From assembly GCA_964036315.1 (NCBI GenBank), contig OZ038500.1:57363745-57427744 (forward strand): 64,000 bases of DNA, written 5' to 3'. The notes beneath the pieces were generated by a model that saw only the letters and a list, made by a program, of their open reading frames with translations, was not told the DNA's origin and did not search any database. The stretch comes from Acanthosepion esculentum. Its lineage: Eukaryota > Mollusca > Cephalopoda > Sepiida > Sepiidae. The position numbers were made by a program, and so were the translations under genes. Below are positions 22,771-32,934 of the stretch, piece by piece (within the stretch, counting starts at the first letter, position 1; the number at the start of each line of letters is the position of its first letter).

Positions 22771-23530
22771 TGGTAATATTATCTGTTTACTTATAAGGAA
22801 ACATTCGGCATTCATTAACCTAGTAGCTACTAGAGTTACGCTTTTCTTCGTTCCCTGGCCATCGGGCTGGGATCAAAGTGTTGTAGTATCTGTTCTCCCC
22901 ATCTCTAATGGTTATATTTACTGTTTATCTATAAGGAAATATTTAACATACATTATCTAATTAGCCAGTGCTACTCGAGATACGCTTTTCTTCATTCCAT
23001 GATAATCAGGTTGAGATCAAGGCGTAGTATCTGTTCTCCTCATTTCTAATGATAATGGTAATATTAACCGTTTATTTATAAGGAAACATCTGGCATACAT
23101 TGTCAAAGTGGCCATTGTTACTCAAGTTACGCTTTTTTTCATTCGCTGGCAATCAGGCTGGGATCAATGTGTAGTATCTGTTATCCTCATCGCTAATGGC
23201 ATTGGTAATATTAACCGTTTATTTATAAGGAAACACCTGGCATACATTGTCAAAGTAGCCATTGTTACACTTTTCTTCATTCAGTGGCAATCAGGCTGGG
23301 ATCAATGTGTAGTATCTGTTATCCTCATCGCTAATGGCAATGGTAATATTAGCCGTTTATTTATAAGGAAACATTCGGCATTCATTAACCGAAATGTCAA
23401 TGCTACTTCCGGTTGAAATTTATAAACTCTTTCTATTAAAACATTTATTCAGGAAAGTATATTTCCCAAGTGCACTAAATATACCCCTTCTTTCCAATAT
23501 CCATGGCAGATTTCTTCCTTACTGCCGCTG
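22771..23530 (+). repeat. Tandem array with U2-snRNA-like cores
   Basis: Five consecutive units of about 130-157 bp, starting near 22771, 22909, 23056, 23213 and 23341. Four contain a block alignable to the U2 snRNA 5' half: ACGCTTTTC, GGCTGGGATCAA and an invariant GTAGTATCTGTT (U2 branch-point-recognition region) followed by CTCC/ATCC. The units also share TATAAGGAAACA and TTCATTAACC. This is not a functional U2 gene: the stem and 3' half are absent and no proximal element is recognisable. The last unit flows into the repeat E tail. Confidence 0.75.
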
Positions 23531-23985
23531 AAACTCCTCAGGTGAGGTCGATTCTCTTACTTGGTACAGGTTTTTGTTATTGTAGCGCCAGTCCACCAGA
23601 TTCGAAGAAGGATGATTCCCTCTAAGACCCATTGCCCGAAGTTATTTTACCCATTGATCGAAGTTTAAATGTTTCCGAACGATTTTGATGCCATGCATGG
23701 CCTCCGTATGAAAGTCTCGTTTTGAGGAAGATATTCAAGCACATGGAGTGCCCAGTGACAATAAAATAATTATGAGAATAAAACTCATTAGCTAGTAGTG
23801 AGATCAGACTTCTCATCTTTGCACCATTTAGCGCTGCGCCTTGAAAAGCACATGGTCGGTTTTTAGATATCGTTTATCTGATGAGTGCTGTGGATGGATG
23901 CAGAAAAGGTGGTGGGATCGAATATTAACCCCGTTGTTGAGAAACCACAGAAAATCAAAAACATTTGAAAAAAAAAATCATTCTG
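23531..23985. other. No recognisable feature
   Basis: Non-repetitive within the window. A CTGATGAG string near 23878 lacks the rest of a ribozyme. Confidence 0.35.
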
Positions 23986-23989
23986 TTTT

Positions 23990-25760
23990 ATTCATTATAT
24001 TTTGGCGATAATAATGGTTTACAAGTCTTACTAATTTCTTCTTTTAATTTCTTCTGCTTAATCAGTAGATTGATTGATTGATTCGTTTTCTACGGCTTAT
24101 CAACCCTTTGCAGGTTATTTAAAGCCAGAAAATATTTTTAGATTGTAAGAATATATTTTGGTGATAATAATGGTTTACAAGTCTTACTAATTTCTTCTTT
24201 TAATTTCTTCTGCTTAATCAGTAGATTGATTGATTGATTCGTTTTCTACGGCTTATCAACCATTTGCAGGTTATTTAAAGCCAGAAAATATTTTTAGATT
24301 GTAAGAATATATTTTGGTGATAATAATGGTTTACAAGTCTTACTAATTTCTTCTTTTAATTTCTTCTGCTTAATCAGTAGATTGATTGATTGGTTCGTTT
24401 ACTGCGGTTTATCAACCCTTTGCAGGTTATTTAAAGCCAGAAAATATTTTTAAATTGTAAGAATATATTTTGGCGATAATAATGGTTTGCAAGTCTTACT
24501 AATTTCTTCTTTTAATTTCTTCTGCTTAATCAGTAGATTGATTGATTGATTCGTTTTTACGGCTTATCAACCCTTTGCAAGTTATTTAAAGCCAGAAAAT
24601 ATTTTTTAGATTGTAAGAATATATTTTGGCGATAATAATGGTTTACAAGTCTTACTAATTTCTTCTTTTAATTTCTTCTGCTTAATCAGTAGATTGATTG
24701 ATTGATTCGTTTTTACGGCTTATCAACCCTTTGCAAGTTATTTAAAGCCAGAAAATATTTTTTAGATTGTAAGAATATATTTTGGCGATAATAATGGTTT
24801 ACAAGTCTTACTAATTTCTTCTTTTAATTTCTTCTGCTTAATCAGTAGATTGATTGATTGATTCGTTTTTACGGCTTATCAACCCTTTGCAAGTTATTTA
24901 AAGCCAGAAAATATTTTTTAGATTGTAAGAATATATTTTGGCGATAATAATGGTTTACAAGTCTTACTAATTTCTTCTTTTAATTTCTTCTGCTTAATCA
25001 GTAGATTGATTGATTGATTCGTTTTTACGGCTTATCAACCTTTTGCAAGTTATTTAAAGCCAGAAAATATTTTTTAGATTGTAAGAATATATTTTGGCGA
25101 TAATAATGGTTTACAAGTCTTACTAATTTCTTCTTTTAATTTCTTCTGCTTAATCAGTAGATTGATTGATTGATTCGTTTTTACGGCTTATCAACCCTTT
25201 GCAAGTTATTTAAAGCCAGAAAATATTTTTTAGATTGTAAGAATATATTTTGGCGATAATAATGGTTTACAAGTCTTACTAATTTCTTCTTTTAATTTCT
25301 TCTGCTTAATCATTAGATTGATTGATTGATTCGTTTTTACGGCTTATCAACCCTTTGCAAGTTATTTAAAGCCAGAAAATATTTTTTAGATTGTAAGAAT
25401 ATATTTTGGCGATAATAATGGTTTACAAGTCTTACTAATTTCTTCTTTTAATTTCTTCTGCTTAATCAGTAGATTGATTGATTGATTCGTTTTTACGGCT
25501 TATCAACCCTTTGCAAGTTATTTAAAGCCAGAAAATATTTTTTAGATTGTAAGAATATATTTTGGCGATAATAATGGTTTACAAGTCTTACTAATTTCTT
25601 CTTTTAATTTCTTCTGCTTAATCAGTAGATTGATTGATTGATTCGTTTTCTACGGCTTATCAACCCATTGCAAGTTATTTAAAGCCAGAAAATATTTTAG
25701 ATTGTATGATTTTTTTTTTTAGATAATAATGGTTTTACTGATACAAGTCTTACTAATTAA
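23990..25760. repeat. 156-bp satellite array, 11 units
   Basis: Head-to-tail units with an exact 156-bp spacing: the TTTGGCGATAATAATGG landmark is at 24001, 24157, 24313, 24469, 24625, 24781, 24937, 25093, 25249, 25405 and 25561. Central units are almost identical, and the outer ones carry more changes (TTTTCTACGG at the ends versus TTTTTACGG inside), as expected for unequal crossing-over. A diverged monomer lies at 55609-55690. Confidence 0.97.
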
Positions 25761-25764
25761 CCCA

Positions 25765-25915
25765 TAACTTGGTTGAAAAGCGGTGGATTCATACCTTGCC
25801 CAAGGGCATTTGCGTGTAAGCGAATATATGGAACACTGACGGAATTGGAACTCGGCTCTCCGATTAACAATTTTGAACCATTATCTATTGCACCAGCCGC
25901 ACATCCAAGCTTTTA
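25765..25915 (-). mobile_element. SINE-2 fragment
   Basis: GATTCATACCTTGCCCAAGG...GGAATTGGAACTCGGCTCTC matches the head and body of SINE-2. Confidence 0.6.
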
Positions 25916-25926
25916 GCAGCTTGTAT

Positions 25927-25990
25927 TTCTCATCACGGTACATACCATGCTTGACGTTGCTTAACTTCGTTTTTCGAACGGGATCCGGTG
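25927..25990 (-). pseudogene. 5S rRNA-like fragment
   Basis: On the minus strand: CACCGGATCCCGTTCG...CGAAGTTAAGCAACGTCAAG, then CATGGTATGTACCGTGATGA, alignable to the central part of 5S rRNA including the internal promoter region. Truncated on both sides and mutated, so a pseudogene or SINE3-type remnant. Confidence 0.7.
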
Positions 25991-26179
25991 ATTAAACAGG
26001 ATTTGGCCGGAAACTGACTTATTTGAACACCATTTGAAAACATTCATTTAGGAATAAGAATTGATTCAAAAATCAGATATTATTATCCGAGCAACCTAAC
26101 ATTTAACAGATGCGAATAAATTTAAGTTTCAACATAATACGGACGTAAGCCTTCAACATCGAGATGGGCAGGTGGCTAG

Positions 26180-26350
26180 TCAATCAGTTATGTGTCATAC
26201 ATGAAACGCGCTTACGCCATCATGTATCTTTCGATACATGAGTGACGAGGCAGATTTTTCCCCGCAGTAGTTTGCCATTTCTTTCTGCGGTAGACCAGTT
26301 GCCATCCAAGGCTATAGAACCCGGTCTGTCCTGCTATTTACCCATAGTTG
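26180..26350 (-). mobile_element. SINE-2 copy
   Basis: CAGTTATGTGTCATACATG ... GACCAGTTGCCATCCAAGG ... CTATTTACCCATAG block; the tRNA head side is truncated at about 26350. Confidence 0.75.
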
Positions 26351-27615
26351 GGGGGTGGGGAAGACTAGGCTTTCGAAAATCCGGAAAGGAAAGATGTCAG
26401 ATAGGGTTCATTACTCGTAGAGCTAACCTATGCTTTTTACTACTAACTAATGAAAATGTTTCTCTTTTATGGAGCTTAAATAATTACGGTTGAAAATCAA
26501 AGCTCCCAGCCCACACTCATCCCAGGCCGAAACGTTTGTGTGCAGAGTGATCTGAGATAGATAAGAGTGTCGCTTTGAGCTGCCATACCCAATTAAAGAA
26601 TTGTACTTTCTCTTCCAACTTACTTAATCATCAATATCATACATGGCCACGATTATAACGGGTTGCCTTCCACGAAGTGAGAAGTTTTGCCGAAAAAATA
26701 AATCATGAGAAACATTGTCTTAAATAAGGATTTGTCCCACTTTATGAAGCGATATGAAACAATCTAAACTCGCAGACCATTACTACCTCCAGGGTAAATC
26801 TTTCTTGGCTAATTAAGTTACTGGCACCATTTCATATCGTCCCCAATTTGCATATCAGAGTGTGACAGCAAATCGCAAACAACCGACCTTGTGATTATAT
26901 GCAAATATATAACTCAAGATGTCGTTTGTTTATCTGCCCCAAGACAGTATCGCCGTCTTTCGGTAAATACTTAATCGGCTGCAGAATCAAGACGAGGGCA
27001 AGTAACGGCTGTTCTTTTAATAAACTTGACATTTTTTTTTACTGGCAAGTTGCCGAAACTGGCGGCCGTTTTGGCGAAAAAGTGGTTTTCGTTTATATTG
27101 TCTTTCACTTGACGGTAATTACATTCATTTTTCGAGGTAAATTCCTTCGATAATTTAAAATTATGAGTGACTATCAAGGGACGCGAAGTAAATCTGCTGC
27201 CTTTGAATGAAATTTTGATTCAATTACGTGTGGGTGAAATCGAGAAAAAAATCATAGAAGATTGAAATGAAGGGAGTAAAGTAAACGCTCTGAGGTTTAA
27301 CCCAGCTAGAATTATCTAACTCCGGTTAGGGTGCTTAACACAATGTTGGTTTTAGTAAAATGACCTGCCAGATGAGCCGATATTATGGCCTTGTGTCATA
27401 TATAGTAATGATGTTAGCAAATACGTCCTACAGATTAATTTGATTGTGTAGTTTCGTCAATCTTCACCGGATACACTAGAATCGTTGTCTTATGACAGAC
27501 TAAATTCATGAATCTCTATACAGTTTTTTCTTTTAGGATAAACTGACATTCTCTATTTGGCTTGGAGATTGGTTTTCGAATTGTTTAAGTTATTCCGATT
27601 TTCCTACAACAATCT
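26351..27615. other. Non-repetitive segment, possible regulatory DNA
   Basis: No repeat partner in the window and no supported ORF. Octamer-class motifs occur at about 26848 (TTTGCATA) and 26900 (ATGCAAAT), with a homeodomain-type CTAATTAAG near 26809. These are short motifs and only suggestive. Confidence 0.25.
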
Positions 27616-27760
27616 TCATAAAGTTAGACAGATAGATAGGAAAATAAAAATAGGTAAGAAAATAAAAATAGATAGATAGGAAAATAAAACTAGATAGATA
27701 GATAGATAGATAGGAAAAATAGAGAGAAAAAGATAGATAGCTTGATAGATGGGAAAAGAT
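27616..27760. repeat. (GATA)n-type tetranucleotide repeat, imperfect
   Basis: AGATAGATAGGAAAATAAAA units with pure GATA runs. Confidence 0.9.
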
Positions 27761-27861
27761 AGAGAGGAAAAGACTGATAAATTAAAATAGATAATGAATA
27801 GACTGATATAAATAAATATAAAGTTAATAATTAATAAACAGATGTATATATTAATACTGCA

Positions 27862-27866
<5 letters not shown>

Positions 27867-27941
<75 letters not shown>

Positions 27942-27951
27942 TAGATAGATT
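27867..27951. repeat. (AT)n then (GATA)n
   Basis: About 70 bp of TA ending in GATAGATAGAT. Confidence 0.95.
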
Positions 27952-28550
27952 GTTTATATTTTATATGTTCCCTAATTCAAATCAGGAAATTCTTCAACGA
28001 AAACTTAATTTACACATATCAATCTTCTTTGTAATCAACAACATCTGTCATTTTTCTACCTAATCAACTTCAACATTAGAGCCTCTTCCAATTAATTTTA
28101 TTCTAAGCACGAATTTGGAAAATTAACCTTCCTCTCTTTTTCTGGTCGACAATGTATTTTTTTTCTATCTGCGAATAAGACATTGTCTTATGTCAGCACT
28201 AGAATCGAACCGCCATCAGTAATTGACCCGCTTTAAAAATATCAACTCAATTAGTTCTGATTGACTGAGATTGTCGGCTGCGATCGGCGGCACATGAATT
28301 CCGGAAAGAAGAGATTTTTTTTCTTTAATGATAGGAACTCTTAGGTGTTGTGTTCAAATTCAAAAGTTACAAAATTTGACTCCCACCAGACAAACCGGTC
28401 AGAACATGCCGGCCAAATTCGTCTGTTCCTAATATGATATAATAGTACCAATCTAGCCGTAGAGAAATAAAATGGGTCGCAACAAAAAAAAAAAAAAGAA
28501 AAAAAAAGAAAAGAAAAAAGGCACAAGTGGGAGCAAAGTGTACAATATAT
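27952..28550. other. No recognisable gene
   Basis: Non-repetitive apart from a poly-A run near 28485-28515. Confidence 0.4.
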
Positions 28551-28552
28551 GT

Positions 28553-28888
28553 CAGTTATGTGCCATGCGCGATACACGCTTAGGCGATCATGTTTCTTTT
28601 GATTACATGACTGAAAAGGCAGATTTTTTCCTAGAGTAGGCTTCCATTTCTTTCTGTGTTAGACCAGTTGCCATCCAATACTATAGAATCCGGTTTGTCC
28701 TGCTATTTACCCATAGCTGGGGGGAGAAGAGGATTTATACCTTTCTCAAGGGTATTAGCACGTAAGTGAATGTAATGGATTCGACTGGAATTTGAACTCG
28801 GCATATACAAGGAATCAGTCAGTTATGTGCCATGCGTGATACACGCCTAGGCGATCATGTATCTTTCGATACATGACTGACAAGGCAG
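28553..28888 (-). mobile_element. SINE-2 copy followed by a second SINE-2 3' part
   Basis: A near-complete copy (28553-28803) and a second 3' piece (28809-28888) that again starts CAGTCAGTTATGTGCCATG and is cut by a mariner terminus. Confidence 0.8.
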
Positions 28889-28918
28889 ATTCAACTTATT
28901 TATTGAATGACCCTCGTA
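28889..28918. mobile_element. Solo mariner terminal repeat
   Basis: ATTCAACTTATTTATTGAAT followed by GACCCTCGTA equals the right terminus of the mariner at 43975-44867. Confidence 0.75.
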
Positions 28919-29499
28919 TATAGTCCGTTCTCTTGAGTTTATGTATGTTGTTCGTCAAACACGTTGCTGACTAAGTGATGTCAGTTCTCTCTCACAAAGA
29001 GACCTCGCGCCTAAACTTAGCTACGAAGGTGTGCAGTGCATTCGTCTTCTTGGTCGTTGAAAGCCGTTAAAATTGTTAAATAATTAAATCATTTAGTTTC
29101 ATCCGAAGTCAGGGCTAAAAATGAATTTCCCGATTGAATTTCGAAGTCGGGTACCGGTGCATTCTTTCTGTGGCAGTAAAATGATGTACCGTGTTTATTT
29201 GAAGTCTCGGAATTTTCAGCGTTTGTTTGTTCTTTATTTGCCTCTGCTTGAAAGCTTATTTTACAAAGAATCGGTTTAATGTAGAGCCAATATTTGTTGC
29301 ATACCCAAAAAGTTAATTTGTAACCTTTTAAAAAAAAACAAAACAAACATATTCTTTTGCGAATTTCAGCGATATTTCCTCTCCACAGATTCCTTTCTTT
29401 ATTATCTGTGAACTGTATTGTCTTCTTCCTGAAAGATAGTGTTGTAGTTTTCACGTGGTCTTCTCCACGCTATGTAATCAGCATTTTCTATCTCATAGA
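28919..29499. other. No recognisable gene
   Basis: A minus-strand frame of 121 codons (29454-29089) and an overlapping plus-strand frame show no motif. Confidence 0.35.
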
Positions 29500-29625
29500 C
29501 TGGCCGCCAGCCAAAGCTAGCGCGCATAGGCTCTTTTGCGGTTTAGCCCATAGCTGGGGAGATGGGATGAAGAAATTGAAAGAAATACCTTTTCCAAGGG
29601 CGTTAGTGCGCAAATATATACTAGA
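29500..29625 (-). mobile_element. SINE-2 diverged fragment
   Basis: Contains CCCATAGCTGGGGAGA...ACCTTTTCCAAGGGCGTTAGT, matching the SINE-2 body. Confidence 0.5.
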
Positions 29626-29764
29626 CTTAGATTTTATGAACTTATTTAGAATGTGTTCATGCATTATTTTGCTTTCTTTTCCTTTTTCCATTGTGTCTTG
29701 CAAAGCGTACATTCTTCAACCGTTACATAAGCATCGTGTAATAAAGATTAAGCCTCCAGTGTGA

Positions 29765-30559
29765 TGCGGACTGGCATTCGTTTTCACTGTAAAACTTCCT
29801 TGCAGAAACAGCTTCGTACTGACTGGGTCAGGAGAGCTAACAGTGTGAACGACTCTCTAATAAATCATAAAATTATATTCTACGATGGGACACAACAGAT
29901 ATAACGTGAAATACATACTGTACTCAGGAAAAAAATTACTTATAACTGGCAATTCTTTAAGAAATTCCGAAGACTATTACATCTACTACTACTACTAGTA
30001 GGAATGAAAACATCATCGCAGCGTAGTAGAGATCTATGAATAAAACTAAATAGCTTATTTTGGTAACATCTACTGGTTGACCCTTCATACTGCCAGATAG
30101 ATTATGTACTGAGCAATTGCATAAATATAGGAAGGGGTGTAAGTGTAGCGTTGCAGCTCAGTGTAACAGAGAGCCCCCCCACCACCACCAGGTGGGTTTA
30201 TTAATCAACGGTTCTAAAGGATTGGGATGGAGGTACTAATTAGTTGGGTAGAAAGGATTTCGGATTAATTCCAGAAATAAGTTTTTCTTTTTACTTAGTT
30301 GTTTCTGGGATTGAATTATTAATTAACTAGGTGGATTAATTTCAGAGTAATTAATGGACGGGTTCGTTAAGTAAAGCTTGTGATAAATGGTGAATTGGAT
30401 TTTGGGTGGTCTGCCGGGCGAAATGCAGCCAGAGCCCTCTGACGAGATAAGTGCTTTTCGCCGGGCTTAAGTGGACGTTGTCTGCGGAAAACCCAGCAGG
30501 GAGTCCGAATCCGATTTTTAGTATCTCTTGAAAACTGGGTTCCCGCGGAATTTCGGAGA
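29765..30559. other. No recognisable gene
   Basis: Includes a short CACCACCACC run near 30180. No repeat partner was seen. Confidence 0.35.
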
Positions 30560-31041
30560 ACAGGCAGAAACACATGGTAATGCAAGCGATTTGCATATTA
30601 AAATTCGTGGGCGGTGCCTAAAAACTGTTTAGCTCCGGCTCTCTCTTTAAGCGGCCTGCACGCTTGAGTTGGGGAGATGAGATTGGAGATCAGATCAGAT
30701 CGGATCGGATCGGAGAACACGTCGGAACGCGAGAGAACGCGACAGAGAGCCGGCAGAGACCAAGCAAAAACGGGGAGAGAGAACGAGGCAGCCCGCAAAG
30801 GAGAACGCACCAGAACGTGGCAGTCTGCAAAGAAGAGCGCGTCAGAACGACGCAGAGCGCACCAGAACCAGGCAGTCCGCGGAGGGAGACCGAGGAAAAA
30901 CCCGAGAGAGAACGCGGAAGAAAACGCGACGGAAACGGCTTGGTGGGTCTTGCTGGTCTGGCCAGTTGGTTGCATGCGTCAAGTACCAAGAGATAGAAAT
31001 AGAACCCGTGCGAATCGACATAACTTCGTCAACAAAGCTGA

Positions 31042-31091
31042 GAAAGCCGACTGCTATACCGAATCACCGTCCGGTATAGCAGTCGGCTTTC
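31042..31091 (+). ncRNA. Perfect 20-bp stem hairpin
   Basis: GAAAGCCGACTGCTATACCG (31042-31061) and its exact reverse complement (31072-31091) around a 10-nt loop. Such a perfect GC-containing stem is unlikely by chance. Too short for a typical animal pre-miRNA. Function unknown. Confidence 0.6.
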
Positions 31092-31195
31092 AAAGATCCA
31101 CGAAAATGCAGACAAAGATCCACGAATTATACACGATAATTATCCACGAATTATCTTTGCAGACAAAGATCCACGAATTATCTCCCCTAGATCAG
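31092..31195. repeat. Short direct repeats AAAGATCCACGAATTAT
   Basis: Four occurrences of the GATCCACGAA/ATCCACGAATTATC motif immediately after the hairpin. Confidence 0.7.
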
Positions 31196-31640
31196 CCAAA
31201 TTTTTTATCGGCATAATTGTGTCTTTCTCTCTCTGTGACGTTCCGACACAAACGAGTGAACCTCGTTAAGACAGTTTGTATTCGTGCAATTTCTTTGATA
31301 GTGACATAAAAACAGTAGCCTTAAAGGGCTGTTTGTACAGGAACCGAAAGTGTTGCTTATTTCTTTCTTCTTTGTGCCCTTGTGGTTACGACAAGAACTT
31401 TTCTGCACGAAAAGCGTTTCTTTCAGCGTGGAACCCAGGCATTTAATTCGTCCCACCTCCGGGTCGTCCTGAAGGATCGAAATACTGCTGTTCGGATCAA
31501 AAATACACAACGTGGCGGATAGTGGAGGTTCCTTCAGTTCACCGGAGGAGGACCAGGTGGTTTACTTTTCGGCCAGAACCACCGGAGAGACAGGACAGTC
31601 TGTAGCCGGCAGGGCTTCTACGTCAGATCAGACCAGAAAT

Positions 31641-32554
31641 CAGGATTTTTATTAGGGTGCAGCTTCTTCCAAAGGCTTGTAGATTAAAAAAAAACTCTTT
31701 GACCAGATCGCGATCCACAAAATAGAACCATGAGGCTTATTGTAGTAGTAGGCAAATTTTAATAAGGTTATAACCTACTGCTGTAAATGAACTAGGTGAG
31801 ACGCAGATGAACAGTCAAACGGTCGTCTTATTTTTCCCTCGCTGCGAGGCAGTCTCTTCACTCTTTATGCATTTGCCATTGCCTGGGTATCTCTATTTTC
31901 AGCTGGCAGTGATCACTGTTTTCTAGAGAACAATATTCTTTGTCTTGCAATCTTTGCCTAAAAAAAATAATTTATCAACGTCTGGGTTCATACAGTGACC
32001 CACTGTGGAAGAGTCGTTTGACATAATCTTTGTGAAGTTCACTTCAGTTAGCTTATAATCATCAGGGCAGTAATTGTCTGAAACGATTTTTTTGTGACAC
32101 TACTGATGTTTTCCTTTAACAAGATATCGACCAACATTGATATCGCTACATAAGACGAGGATGTGTTTACGTAACGGAATATTTCAGCCTCTACAGAGAG
32201 GGGATCATAAATAACTAGAAGTTCACTCAGGATTTATTGTTGGCGGACACAATCTTAACAGCACAATAGGTGCATATTATACTGTGTTGATGGCAGGCAC
32301 ATTATAAAAACTGCAAGGTAGTAAGAGAAAGCGAGAAGAAAAGATTAACAACCTTTTCTAAGAACAAATGATAAAACGTATGTGAGTTACAAAATAGAGA
32401 AGACAGAATAAATCTGGTTCAGAAATTTGATCTATCCGGTATGTGTTATACCAAACCGTAAACCAGGGCCTACAGTTAACGGAGACCACTTTGGTTGACA
32501 ATCTCTTCAGGGGTCACCACACGGTAAGACTATTTTCTCTATAATATAAAGTTT
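31641..32554. other. No recognisable gene
   Basis: Mixed composition, non-repetitive within the window. Confidence 0.4.
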
Positions 32555-32765
32555 AGAAACCAGAGTTGTCACTCTCTTAGACCGGTTGCCACCCAAGATT
32601 ATAGGACCCAGTCTATCCATCGCCGAGCGGAACAAGGTATTTGCACCTTTCCCAATGGTATTTGCACACAAGTGACTGAAAAAACAAACTCTACTGGAAT
32701 TCGAACTTAGCTCTGTTCCGATTCCTAAATCCTAGCTGTTAACCATTACTCCAACGTACCTCCAT
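32555..32765 (-). mobile_element. SINE-2 copy
   Basis: AGACCGGTTGCCACCCAAG ... TGGAATTCGAACTTAGCTC ... GTTAACCATTACTCCAACG: body, B-box-like region and tRNA-like 5' end. Confidence 0.7.
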
Positions 32766-32934
32766 ATAACGGAGGACGAAAAATGTGACACAAAAATTCG
32801 GAAGTGAATTGAAATAGCAAAATATGGCTTCCAAAAGCTCAACAAAATATTAAAAAACAAGAAAATTTCCGTCCTGGGTATGACGATAAACTACATCAGC
32901 GTCCTGGGTTAAACGACAAACTACGTCCGATAGG

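Larger units (their letters stand above)
30560..31640 (+). other. GC- and CpG-rich segment, purine-rich on the plus strand
   Basis: Stands out from the AT-rich surroundings. It opens with an octamer-class ATTTGCATATTA (about 30587) and GGGCGG (30610). It continues with purine-rich, CpG-rich sequence (30680-30950) built of imperfect units around GAACGCACCAGAACG and GGCAGTCYGC, and ends in a plus-strand frame ADSGGSFSSPEEDQVVYF (about 31514-31567). Overlapping open frames in three registers show that openness here follows composition. It could be a promoter with a first exon, or the 5' end of an LTR-type element. I cannot decide which. Confidence 0.35.

Noticed and set aside
23870..23925. CTGATGAG string suggesting a third hammerhead
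   Set aside because: No stem II complement followed by GAAAC and no cleavage triplet in register.
23990..25760. Regular long repeats as possible rDNA spacer or snRNA cluster
   Set aside because: No RNA gene signature in the 156-bp unit. It is a plain satellite.
30664..31216. Overlapping plus- and minus-strand frames of 99-179 codons rich in R, E and S
   Set aside because: Open in several registers because of GC-rich, purine-rich composition. No conserved motif. Kept only as a composition anomaly.
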